Shown piece by piece: positions 54,660 to 63,690 of a DNA stretch of 64,000 nucleotides. Position numbers and translations under genes: made by a program. Position 1 is the stretch's first letter, and every line of letters begins with the position of its first letter. The notes under the pieces are model-generated. The model ran no database searches. It saw only the letters and a list, made by a program, of their open reading frames with translations, and had not been told where the DNA came from. Origin of the DNA: Prionace glauca (lineage: Eukaryota > Chordata > Chondrichthyes > Carcharhiniformes > Carcharhinidae); the NCBI GenBank assembly GCA_037974335.1, contig CM075760.1, positions 35,969,609-36,033,608 of the forward strand. The letters run 5' to 3'.

Positions 54660-56335
54660 AAGGTCTTAATGACATTACTGTTACTAGAGAGGTGGTGCTC
54701 GACAGACTGGAGGGGCTGATTGTGGACAAGTCCCCAGGACCGGATGGAATGCATCCGAGGGTTCTGAAAGAAATGGCGGAGGTGATAGTGGATGCCTTGG
54801 TGGTTATTTTCCAGACGTCGCTGGATTCCGGGGAAGTGCCAGAAGATTGGAAAACGGCTAATGTTACGCCGTTGTTTAAGAAGGGTGCCAGGCAAAAGGC
54901 GGGGAATTATAGGCCGGTCAGTTTAACGTCTGTGGTAGGTAAAATGTTAGAATCCGTCATTAAGGAGGAAATAGCGAGGCATCTTGAGGGGAATTGCTTG
55001 ATAGGGCGGACGCAACACGGTTTCATTAAAGGGAAGTCGTGTCTGACAAATTTACTGGAGTTCTATGAGGATGTGTCGAGGGCAGTGGATAGAGGAGAGC
55101 CAGTGGATGTGGTCTTTCTGGATTTTCAGAAGGCGTTTGACAAGGTACCTCACAAGAGGTTATTGCAGAAGGTCAGGGGACATGGAGTTGGGGGTAGGGT
55201 GTTAGCGTGGATAGAGGATTGGTTGTCAAATAGGAGGCAGAGAGTGGGGGTCAATGGATGCTATTCGGATTGGCGGTTGGTGACTAGTGGGGTGCCCCAC
55301 GGGTCGGTGCTGGGGCCTCAGCTATTTACCATTTATATAGATGATCTAGAGGAGGGAACCGAGTGCAGGGTGTCGAAATTTGCTGATGACACCAAGATTG
55401 GGGGAAAGGCAAATTGTGCGGAGGGTGTGGAGAGTCTGCAGAAGGATCTAGATAGGCTGGGCGAATGGGCCAGGAAATGGCAAATGGAATTTAATGTTGG
55501 CAAGTGTGAGGTGGTCCACTTTGGTAGGAATAATGGTAGGAAGGACTATTACTTACGTGGCGAAAAACTGCAGCAGGCGACGGTGCAGAGGGACCTCGGG
55601 TCCTGGTGCATGAGTCGCAAAAACCCAGCTTGCAGGTGCAGCAGGTGGTCAGGAAGGCGAATGGGATTAATAGCGAGGGGGAGATTAATAGCCTTAATAG
55701 CGAGGGGGATTGAATATAAAAGTAGGGAGGTCTTGCTGCAGCTGTATAGGGCATTGGTGAGGCCGCAGCTGGAGTACTGTGTGCAGTTTTGGGCGCCGCA
55801 CCTGCGCAAGGATATTTTGGCCCTGGAGGGAGTGCAGAGGAGGTTTACTAGGCTGATACCAGAGTTGTGGGGATTGAGCTATGAGGAGAGGCTGAATAAA
55901 CTAGGCTTGTACTCGTTAGAGTTCAGAAGAATGAGGGGAGATCTCATTGAGACGTATAAGATGATGAATGGGATGGATAGGATAGAAGTGGAGAGACTCT
56001 TCCCGCTCAAAAAGGATAGTAGGACTAGGGGTCACAGCCTCAAGATAAAGGGGAGGCGGTTTAGAACGGAGTTGAGGAGGAACTTCTTCACTCAAAGGGT
56101 GGTGAATCTCTAGAATTCTCTGCCCGTTGAAGTGGTGGAGGCTGCCTCGCTAAATATTTTTAAGAAGCGGGTTGATGGGTTTTTGATAAGAGAAGGGATT
56201 AAGGGTTATGGGGAGAGGGCGGGAAGGTTGAACTGAGCCACGACAGATCAGCCATGATCTTATTGAATGGCGGGGCAGGCTCGAAGGGCTAGATGGCCTA
56301 CTCCTGCTCCTATTTCTTATGTTCTTATGTTCTTA
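54660..56335 (+). mobile_element. CR1-type LINE, longest RT of its family here
   Basis: 54692-56113 is open for 473 codons: [89 protein letters not shown] (catalytic), QRRFTRLIPELWGLSYEER and FFTQRVVNL. A TAG replaces the Trp codon of VVNLWNS at 56111-56113. Around 55595-55700 the frame is shifted and restored, and a short stretch (LIARGRLIALIARG) is tandemly duplicated. The tail is TTATGTTCTTATG units to 56335. No endonuclease domain, so 5'-truncated. Confidence 0.92.
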
Positions 56336-56339
56336 TATT

Positions 56340-56500
56340 GATTGGGTTGATTAGCCACGGTAAGTTGCTCCGTAATGTCAGGGGGATTAGAAGGTAAAAG
56401 TATGGGGTTACGGGGATAGCACGGGACCTGGGTGGGATTGTTGTCGGTGCAGGCTCGATGGGCCAAATGGCCTCTTCCTGCACTGTAGGGATTGTATTCT
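56340..56500 (+). mobile_element. SINE tail (type b)
   Basis: GGTTGATTAGCCACGGTAAG, GGGTTACGGGGATAGCACGG and GGCTCGATGGGCCAAATGGC with CCTGCACTGTAGGGATTG. Only the 3' half is present. Confidence 0.75.
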
Positions 56501-56585
56501 AGGATTCAATCCCACCCAAGCCTATTGCTGTAACGCCACATATTTACCAGGCATTCCCCCTGACTCTAGGGTCAATTTGCCATGG
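56500..56585 (-). mobile_element. SINE middle part, minus strand
   Basis: AATCCCACCCAAGCCTATTG, ACATATTTACCAGGCATTCC and CTAGGGTCAATTTGCCATGG are reverse SINE text, probably the continuation of 54575-54656. Confidence 0.55.
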
Positions 56586-56915
56586 CAGGTGAAACTAGAA
56601 TTAGGGGGCATAGCTCAAAGTAAAGGGAAGCAGACTTAGGACTGAGTTAAGAAGGAACTTCTTTACAGAAAGGTTTATGAATCTGTGGAATTCACTTCCC
56701 AGTGAAGCAGTTGAGGGTGCTTCACTGAATGTTTTTTTAAGGCAAAGATAGATAAATTTTGGACGGTAAAGGTATTAACGTTTGTGGTGAGTGGGCGAGT
56801 AATTGAGGCTGAGTCCACGAAATGATCAGCCATGGTCTTACTAAATGGTGGAGAAGGCTCGAGGGGCCAAATGGCCTGGTCCTGCTCCTGCTCTTATGTT
56901 CGTATGTCCTCATGT
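56586..56915 (+). mobile_element. CR1-type LINE 3' end
   Basis: AGAATTAGGGGGCATAGCTC, AAGAAGGAACTTCTTTACAG, GAATCTGTGGAATTCACTTC, then AGCCATGGTCTTACTAAATG and TCCTGCTCCTGCTCTTATG. This is the last third of the ORF plus tail, decayed; an older CR1 subfamily. Confidence 0.75.
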
Positions 56916-57282
56916 GTCTTATTTACCCTGAACACTCACAAATCTATCAACTGGCTTCAAAAACTAAACGATTGAACATCTACCATCGTTATGAAACAGA
57001 AGGCATTTAAGCGAATGATGTTGATTTCACGGATTTTAATCTTTGAGATGGAAGACTGATGGGTGTTATTTAATGTTGTGATAACAGCTCCAGAGTATTT
57101 CATTTAGAGAATCGTTCGTAAGCCACAGAAACAACTATTTTGCATAGAATGACACAAGTTTAGCACTGCAGAAATAGATCATTTTGGCTCGCTGCTCTTT
57201 ATAATATTTCTTTGTTTATATTAACAGTTCACTATCTGCGTCAGATATCTGACTCAGTGAGAGGAAGTGAGATGTCTTTGCT
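56916..57282. other. Anonymous DNA
   Basis: Nothing recognised between the LINE and the V4 signal. Confidence 0.4.
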
Positions 57283-57321
57283 GGTTTTTGTACGGACTAA
57301 CTGTGCCTCTGTAACAGTGTG
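57283..57321 (-). other. 23-RSS of V segment 4, variant heptamer
   Basis: On the minus strand: CACACTG (57321-57315), 23-bp spacer, ACAAAAACC (57291-57283), a perfect nonamer. The heptamer keeps the essential CAC but has C for G at position 5, as in the V relic at 42361. Confidence 0.9.
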
Positions 57322-57759
57322 GGGATCAGTGCACAGTGATACATGGCAGAATCAGAGAAACGGACCCCGGTGATCGTCAAAGGAACTGCTTTCCTGTCTA
57401 GGTTCAAATCAGCAGAGGTCCGATATGGGAAATCTGGAGACTCTTCTCCATCCGCCGTGCCATGTATCTTCAGTAAATATTTCGGAGCCTCCCCGGGATG
57501 TTGGATGTACCATAAAAAATTTGGGAAACTGTATTTTGTTGTGTAATTGCATTTCAGTGCTACCGTCTGTCCTTCCTGAACCGCTAATTTAGGCGGCCCT
57601 TGGGAAACTGAATCTTGCCCACTGGTTCCTGTAACAAAACATAGAATGTTTGAGATATCTACGAGTGAAAATAGCCCATAAAACACACACTGACGATTTG
57701 AGCTCAGACTCACCGGGCAGAATGGCCATTATTACCAGTAAAACACATAGGGAACTCAT
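57322..57759 (-). CDS. TCR V segment 4 (TRAV/TRDV-like), minus strand
   Basis: Leader exon 57714-57759 encodes MSSLCVLLVIMAILP and ends at GTGAGT. The V exon starts at 57628 after TTGTTACAG: GTSGQDSVSQGPPKLAVQEG, VALKCNYTTKYSF, FLWYIQHPGEAPKYLLKI, YRTSADLNLDRKAVPLTITG and SDSAMYHCALIP. Both cysteines and the Trp are present; the usual YYC is YHC. No stops. A CCAAT box (ATTGGC on the plus strand, near 57890) lies upstream. It belongs to the same subfamily as the plus-strand relic at 60527 (WYIQHPG versus YIHYPG), again on opposite strands. Functional in principle, with possibly lower recombination because of the variant heptamer. Confidence 0.92.
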
Positions 57760-57959
57760 GGTTCCTGTTTGAACAGTAAGCAGCGACACTGTTTAAAATG
57801 TATTGCTTCTTCTGGTTTATCTCAAAATGAGCTCAGCTCAGAGGCGGCTTCAATTGTTGGGAAATTGGAGGCTTTTCTCAGCACTACGATTGGCTGGTCT
57901 CCTTTAGATGAAATTAGCTGCGGACTAATCACTGATCAGAGATGCCTCACAGCGCCACG

Positions 57960-58505
57960 TATCTGGGTTCGATTCCCAGCTCAGGTCACTATCTGTGTGA
58001 AGTCTGTCGCTCAGAATGATTAGAGCTCAGCTGGGTGTTTTAATTTTATTTTCTCTCTTTGATCAGTAAGATCTGTCGCCAAGGCATCTATTCTCTGAAA
58101 TAAATATAAAGCTCTGGCTACACTCTGAGCTCTTTATAGTGATGTCTTGTAGAAAGTGGTATGAGATAATTCGCTGCTCAGCCTATTTCTGCTACACGGC
58201 GAGTGACATTAGGCCTTTCTTTCTGATTCGATATTCCGAAGCTTTCTGAGACACAAAACGTTCCTAACAGTCTGGCCTGACAGCACTGAGAGCAGCAAAC
58301 AGAAAGTATGGCCAGGGACACTACAGACACAAAGCAAGTAAAACTATGGCGTTGTCAGCAGCTGTCACAGATGGCAGAGCGGAAATAGCGACAGTAAAGC
58401 TGCAGCAACGTGTGAATATCCTGGAGCTGCTCAGCGCTCAAGTGAATGAGAAAAGCATAACGTTGCTTGTGCGTGAAGGGAGCCGATTCAACTGACACAA
58501 TTAAC
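57960..58505. other. Mostly anonymous DNA
   Basis: A short SINE B-box fragment (ATCTGGGTTCGATTCCCAGC) lies near 57960-57980. Nothing else seen. Confidence 0.45.
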
Positions 58506-58960
58506 CTCCCTGTGGGTAATTGAAAAAGCTGCCACTATTGTCCATCTACAAGGCACGGATCAGCAGTATAATGGAATACTCTCCACTTGCCTGGATGAGT
58601 ACAGCTGAAACAACGTTCAAGAAACTCGACACAAACCATGAAAAAGCAGCCTGCTTGATTACTTCCTCTCCCATAAAACAATTACTCCAACCACCACTGA
58701 CGCACAGTGGCAGCCGTGTGCACCATTTACAAGATGCACTGCAGCGACTCACCAAAGTTCCTTATGTATCACAATCCAAACACAGAAACACTCCCACCCA
58801 GGCGGACAAAGCCAAGGCAGCGAGCAAATGGGAACACCACCACTTGGATGTTGCACACCAAATCACTCACCAGCCTGACTTGGAAATATCTGACTGTTCC
58901 TTCACCGTCCTGGGTTAAAAGCCTGGAACTCCCTCGTCAATGGCGCAGTAGGTGTACATA
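58505..58960 (+). mobile_element. Non-LTR retrotransposon C-terminus, second LINE lineage
   Basis: 58520-58918 encodes 132 residues: LLSIYKARISSIMEYSPLAW, TTFKKLDTNHEKAACLI, VHHLQDALQRLTKV and a final TVLG, then GCCTGGAACTCCCTCGTCAA as the start of the 3' region. The YKA..SS.MEYSPLAW and FKKLD patterns are those of the post-RT region of non-LTR elements outside the CR1 family seen elsewhere here. No RT core remains. Its tail also explains the fragments at 960, 2500, 18590 and 21450. Confidence 0.6.
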
Positions 58961-59213
58961 GAACATAGAAACATAGGAAAACTACAGCACAATACAGGCC
59001 CTTCAGCCCACAAAGTTTTGCCGAACATATCCCTACCTTAGAGATTACTCGGCTTACCTATAACCCTCTATCTTATTAAGTTCCATATACTTATCTAAAA
59101 GTCTCTTAAAAGACCCTATCGACTCCTCCTCCATCACCGTTGCCGGCAGCCCATTCCATGCGCCCACCACTCTCTGAGTGAAAAACATACTCCTGACATC
59201 GATCGGTTTCAAT
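58955..59213 (-). mobile_element. CR1-type LINE 3' end, minus strand
   Basis: ACATAGAACATAGAAACATA, then TACAGGCCCTTCAGCCCACA and CATTCCATGCGCCCACCACT with TCTGAGTGAAAAACATACTC: reverse-strand tail and end of the ORF, truncated near 59213. Confidence 0.8.
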
Positions 59214-59449
59214 CACTCATGTTGAATTTTATTTATTTTTCTGTAGCTTTGTGAGAGTTTCTCAAGAATATTAATCTCATTGTCAAGTGCGTGACCTGTT
59301 AACACTGAACGCTTCGTTCTGAACGGTAGATTTCGTCGGGTTGTGACTTTAAATAAAATAATATACGGATTGTACAACAGCGGATTTAGGTGCAGATCCC
59401 CTGAGAGAAGCAAATGCAGCCACCCGAAACATCCAAGCTAAGGAATGAA

Positions 59450-59760
59450 GATAAACGAATAAAAAGGCAGCGAGTGAATCAAAGGCCGATACAATGATCG
59501 AAGGAGAGAGATGAGTAGAGAGGAACAGATGGAGAGGCGGAGAGATAAGCAAGAGAAAAGGGAATGACAGAAATGAGGCAGTGACAGGGAGATAAATAGC
59601 GGGGGCAGACATTGAGATAAGTGAGGGAGAGACGGGAAGGAAATAGATGATGGTACGGTGAAGGGAACAGTTGCAGATATGTAGAGATAATACAGAGGGA
59701 GACACAAAGAGAGACAAACGAACAGATGCCAAGAGAAACTGAGATAGACAGTGACAGAAA
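59450..59760. repeat. Purine-rich (GAGA) low-complexity tract
   Basis: About 300 bp almost free of C and rich in GAGA and GACA words. Long open frames on the minus strand here are compositional artefacts. The flanks 59214-59450 and 59760-60180 hold nothing recognised. Confidence 0.8.
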
Positions 59761-60184
59761 CAATCGTGTCCAACTTGAAAATCAATGGCCTAAATCCAAT
59801 CAGAATTCCAGAAAGGGAAAGAAAAATAACTTAATTTAGAGCGTGATGCCAGCAGGGAGATTTCCGAGATCCCCCAAAACACCCTCAGAATGAATCCAGT
59901 ATCACTATTACATTGTGATCCTGCCCCTGTCCCTGCAGTAAGGCACATGCAGTGAGGCAGCCCCATCTGGCGGCGATCCGAGGTAATTTATTATTTTCTG
60001 GAAAACCACCCAATTCTCAGAATACGGAAGGACGTTAGTTTTAAGCCAATGTTTATTTATTAGTGTCACAAGTCTGGACTAATAAGTTCTGAGTTTCACT
60101 TTCTCCCTGTTCTTCTCTGGTTGTCCGGCACGTTCAACTGGATTAATTAACATTGTATTAATAAAAGTATGGCAAAATATAATT

Positions 60185-60430
60185 TGACATAGCGGCAGAG
60201 TGGTTGGCACTGCTGCCTCACAGTGCTGGGGATCCGGGTTCAGTCACTGTCGCTGTGGAGTCTGCGTGGGTTTCCTCCGGGTGCTCAGGTTTCCTCCCGT
60301 AGTCAGAAAGATGCGCTGGCTAGGTACATTGGTCATGCTAAATTTCCCTTAAATGTATCCGAACAGGCGCCGGAGTGAGGCGAGTGAGAGATTTTCACAG
60401 TAACTTCATTGCAATGTTGATGTGACTGAA
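60185..60430 (+). mobile_element. tRNA-derived SINE (type a)
   Basis: AGCGGCAGAGTGGTTGGCAC, CTGCCTCACAGTGCTGGG, TTTCCTCCGGGTGCTCAGGT and AACTTCATTGCAATGTTGAT. It ends about 95 bp before the V relic at 60527, where a leader exon would normally lie, so it may have displaced it. Confidence 0.85.
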
Positions 60431-60526
60431 AATTTCCAGCATTAAGCCAATGTTTGAACGATCAGTGTCCGTTCCATGGGTTCTCTTCGCTCCAAGATAT
60501 TTAATGCCTTTTCTGTTTTGTTACAG

Positions 60527-60820
60527 GGATAAACAGTGTTTCAAGATCGAACTGAACTAAGCATTCTGGAAGGACAGAGCATATTGTTGGACTGTAATTA
60601 TTCGACAACTGCTTCTCAAACTATGTACTTGTACATCCACTATCCCGGACAAGCTCTGAGATATTTGATGAAGATGTATAGCTCGGGCAATACCGATAAG
60701 TCTCCAGATTTATTGGACAGTTTCATGGCTGCTTTACACAAAGGAAACAGCACTCCTTTTCCTTTAAAATCACCAGGGCTCTTTAGCCTGACAGCACCCT
60801 GTATTTTTGGTGCAGAAATT
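60527..60820 (+). pseudogene. TCR V-segment pseudogene 5
   Basis: A good acceptor (TTTTGTTACAG to 60526) is followed by a V exon: RTELSILEGQSILLDCNYST, MYLYIHYPGQALRYLMKMYS and FMAALHKGNST. It shares a subfamily with V4. Defects: a frameshift in the first codons (GINSVS versus QDRTE), the conserved Trp is Leu (MYLYIHYPG), a frameshift in framework 3, and loss of the YYC end (CTGTATTTTTGGTGCAG). No leader exon and no RSS were found. Confidence 0.8.
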
Positions 60821-60867
60821 TAGCGAAAGCCGCATAAAAGCACCAGACTGGGAGTTCCGGTTAGAGA

Positions 60868-60881
60868 TCAGCAGAGGGCAC
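60868..60881 (+). promoter_or_regulatory. CTCF-like motif downstream of V pseudogene 5
   Basis: TCAGCAGAGGGCAC matches CCASYAGRKGGCRS at 13 of 14 positions. It sits about 50 bp past the end of the V exon; flanking text (AGAGGGCACTCTCGCACCG) resembles that at 42525-42543. Confidence 0.45.
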
Positions 60882-61267
60882 TCTCGCACCGATAAACAGA
60901 AACAATTATTTGGTCTCCACAGGGAGAGTCACAGAATCATAAATGAAATATCAAAACAAAACTGAACACTCAACATGAACAGCTGTGCCACAGTTGAATT
61001 TTTAACTATGCTAAAAATAGAGTTATGGTTCGTTCACTCACGCACAGTCCTTTGATGATATTCCCTTGCCTGTGTGAATTACTGTATAACACTTTCCCTA
61101 TCTTGACTCCCCGTTCCGAGGCAAGTTTCCTCAAACGCTCCGTTTGGTTATCTCTATACCGGAGGGAGCGATAAGGACACATTAGTAAGTTAGACAGTCT
61201 TTATTAGAGCATGTGATAGTGAACGAGAAGCTGCGATGGAAACTGAATTTGAAGAGGGAAGTGGCTA

Positions 61268-61405
61268 AATAGTCAGCCAACCATCTAATGAAGAGGCAGC
61301 GCTCCGAAAGTTTGTGATACCAAATAAAATTGTTGGAATTTAACCTGGTGTTGTGAGGCCTCTTACTGCACCCGCCCCAGTTCAACGCCGGCATCCCCTC
61401 ATCAT
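61268..61405 (+). mobile_element. Small hammerhead-bearing element, decayed copy, plus orientation
   Basis: ACCATCTAATGAAGAGGCAG, CGCTCCGAAAGTTTGTGATA, CCTGGTGTTGTGAGGCC and CAACGCCGGCATCCCCTC in order, as in 9493-9619 read on its minus strand. The CTGATGA box has become CTAATGA. Flanks AAATAGTCAGCCA and AAATATTTGGCCA (10 of 13) may be its target-site duplication. Confidence 0.65.
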
Positions 61406-61885
61406 CGATAAATATTTGGCCAGTAAATGGAAATTTTAAAACGGAATAATATTGGAAGCAGATAGATGATGAGGAATAAGTGGATAAATGTTTAAGAGAG
61501 ACAGGAAATAAGTAATCGGCCGAACCTCCTCACCGTGTGCTGTAAAACACTATGATTCTAGATAATGAAGTGTTCTGTTCAGTTAGAAAGACAAAAGGGA
61601 ACAGAACTGATGAAAGAATTTACTCTGTTACATACAGGAAACAAAGAGATTCGGAAGCAGTGATGGTTCAAGTGGTCTTTGGTTTGACAAAGCCAATTGT
61701 TCAGTGGCACCGTGAATAACGTCAGATAACAACATCGTTAATAGTCCATTCGGTGACACTGCCCTTCGGCCTCACATTCAGCTCTCGCCTCTCCTTCCCC
61801 TGCTCACCATTCAGAGTCCCGACCTCGGCTGCAAGTCCAGCCTAGAAATCAGACCCGAATTGATCCTTTTTGCACCTCCATCATC

Positions 61886-61937
61886 ATGAAGACAAACACC
61901 CGCAAAGACCTGTTTGCAGTTGGAGTTCAGATACTGT
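61886..61937 (+). other. Possible orphan leader exon
   Basis: ATG at 61886 opens MKTNTRKDLFAVGVQIL and ends at a GTGAGT donor (exon phase 1, like the other V leaders, though 52 nt not 46). A T-rich acceptor ends at 62022, but the DNA beyond becomes a 23-bp minisatellite after a few codons (SVQCEV). It may be the leader of a V gene whose V exon was lost; hydrophobicity is modest, so chance is possible. Confidence 0.35.
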
Positions 61938-62028
61938 GTGAGTTTATTAATTAACTCAGACGCATTATTTTAACAGTCTCTTAATACCGTGTGGTTTGTG
62001 AGTGATTTTGTTTTGGTTACAGCCGTTC

Positions 62029-62408
62029 AGTGTGAGGTCAGAGCATCCGGCATTGTGAGGTCAGAGCATCCGGCATTGTGAGGTCAGAGCATCCGGCATT
62101 GTGAGGTCAGAGCATCCGCATTGTGAGGTCAGAGCATCCAGCATTGTGAGGTCAGAGCATCCGGCATTGTGAGGTCAGAGAATCCGGCATTGTGAGGAGA
62201 GCATCCAGCATTGTGAGGTCAGAGCATCCGGCATTGTGAGGTCAAAGCATCCGGCATTGTGAGGTCAAAGCATCCGGCATTGTGAGGTCAGAGCATCCAG
62301 CATTGTGAGGTCAGAGCATCCGGCATTGTGAGGTCAGAGCATCCGGCATTGTGAGGTCAGAGCATCCGGCACTGTGAGGTCAAAGCATCCGGCATTGTGA
62401 GGTCAGAA
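62029..62408. repeat. 23-bp minisatellite, about 16 units
   Basis: Units of the form CATTGTGAGGTCAGAGCATC plus CGG, with few variants (CAG for CGG, AAAG for AGAG) and occasional 1-4-bp deletions. It starts 6 bp after the splice-acceptor-like site at 62022. Confidence 0.95.
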
Positions 62409-62421
62409 TGCAGACGTGGGC

Positions 62422-62472
62422 GACGTCACCCTGCAGTCCCTGTGATGTCACCGTGCATTCTGAGTGACGTCA
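62422..62472. promoter_or_regulatory. Cluster of three CRE-like sites
   Basis: GACGTCAC (62422-62429), TGATGTCACC near 62443 and a perfect TGACGTCA (62465-62472) within 51 bp. V2 upstream DNA has the same kind of sites. No V exon with a leader follows on the plus strand, so the target is unclear. Confidence 0.4.
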
Positions 62473-62695
62473 GTGGGTCTGCCTGAGGATCAGAAACATC
62501 TCTCCCGCTGATCTGACTTTATGGAATTAACAGCTCATCAGAAAAAGAGAGACCCCAGGTTTTATCTGCAGATTGATCTCATGATGAATTTGCCGGTCCA
62601 ATCGGATGCTGTGCTTTGTATTGTCGGCTGCTAGTGAAAATATTGGGGGAATCTGAACATGGTGAGGATTACGAACTCTACCCTCAGCATACTGA

Positions 62696-62860
62696 GGTTT
62701 TTGTTCAGCTCTCTCCGTGTTCTGTATGAATGTGTGACTGAAACCCTCACCATGTTTAACTTTCTGTCAAGCCTTCTCCGAATTCTGCGTCACTGGGTGT
62801 CTGTAGTCCTCAGCATGTTCAAGTTTCTGTACAACTCTCTCCACAGCCTGTGTCACTGTG
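62696..62860 (-). repeat. Three tandem 23-RSS-like units, 63-bp period
   Basis: On the minus strand: unit 1 CACAGTG (62860-62854), 23-bp spacer, ACAGAAACT (62830-62822); unit 2 CCCAGTG (62797-62791), 23 bp, ACAGAAAGT (62767-62759); unit 3 CACATTC (62734-62728), 23 bp, ACAAAAACC (62704-62696). Heptamer positions are exactly 63 bp apart. Unit 1 directly follows the V relic at 62861. Unit 1 has the perfect heptamer and unit 3 the perfect nonamer. Confidence 0.8.
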
Positions 62861-63171
62861 GTGCGCGCCGACTCAGTGCAGAGTAACACACAATGGAATT
62901 GCTCATTTCCCGTTTGAACATCTTTAACCGGCTGATTTTCTCAACAGAATCAATAAAAGAAGAAACTCTAACTCCGGCAGCATTTTCTTTATCATCACCT
63001 CCTGTAGTGTGTGAAGGAAGTAGGTATTATGAAGTCTATCCTGGGGAGTGATGGTACCCAGTGTACTGTGTGCTGACAGAATCCTGAATATTCACAGCTG
63101 AGTGTAACTGTGTCACCGGCAGCCGTGTCCCTTGCACAGATTCTTGGACACCAGAGATCACTATGCAGTAT
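62861..63171 (-). pseudogene. TCR V-segment pseudogene 6, minus strand
   Basis: After an acceptor (TTCTTGCAG ending at 63172) the frame reads SDLWCPRICARDTAAGDTVT and LSCEYSGFCQHTVHW. An extra G shifts framework 2 (W-Y-H-H-S-P-G in the +1 frame, followed by a stop). Framework 3 is readable in another frame: RVSSFIDSVEKISRLKMF, EMSNSIVCYSALS. The second conserved Cys is Ser and the preceding Tyr is Cys. No leader was identified. The 311-nt exon is slightly longer than intact ones (304-307). It is flanked by a triplicated RSS. Confidence 0.82.
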
Positions 63172-63467
63172 CTGCAAGAAAATTATATTCAAAATTGACA
63201 TTTTGACCTTCATTCGGGACAAATTTGAATCACAGAAATAGAACAGTTTCTCGACATTCCATGATGCTTCAAATTTTATGCATTTTGATTTCTGTTCTAT
63301 TTGTCCTATTGTTCTTGGTGAAATACAAATCCCAAAGTGTGAATGTTCCATTCTCCTTAACCCCGAGACATATTTGTTTCAATAATGTTTGACCATGTGT
63401 GGAATAGTTATGCGTTATTCTGAACCGGAGCTCATGCTCACAGTTTTGAAAGATTTTCAGCAATGAT

Positions 63468-63690
63468 TCATAGAATCCTTGTAATGCAGAAGAGGCCATT
63501 CAGCCCATCGAGTCTGTGTTGACTCTCTTATAGAGTATCTTACTCAGGCCCTCTCTTTCACCCTATCCCCACAATCCCACACATTTCCCATGGCTAACTC
63601 ATTAAACCTATATATCTTGGGATACTAAGGGGAAACTTTGCAAGGTCAATCCACCTAACCTACACATCCTTCGAATCCATCTGACACTGG
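63468..63690 (-). mobile_element. tRNA-derived SINE (type b), minus strand, tail half
   Basis: CATAGAATCCTTGTAATGCA, GAGGCCATTCAGCCCATCGA, CCCTATCCCCACAATCCCAC and CACCTAACCTACACATCCTT. The tRNA head is missing. The last 300 bp of the window hold nothing further recognised. Confidence 0.8.

Noticed and set aside
59349-59785. Three overlapping long minus-strand frames rich in L, S and P
   Set aside because: They come from a purine-rich tract with few stops on one strand; no conserved motif or splice context.
62029-62408. CRISPR-like array
   Set aside because: Units are directly adjacent with no spacers; it is a plain minisatellite in a vertebrate genome.
62659-62886. A 75-codon plus-strand open frame (starts MVRITNSTLSILRFLFSSL) with three internal repeats
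   Set aside because: Its repeat structure is explained by the three RSS units on the other strand. There is no signal for a protein family, and it runs into the V pseudogene.
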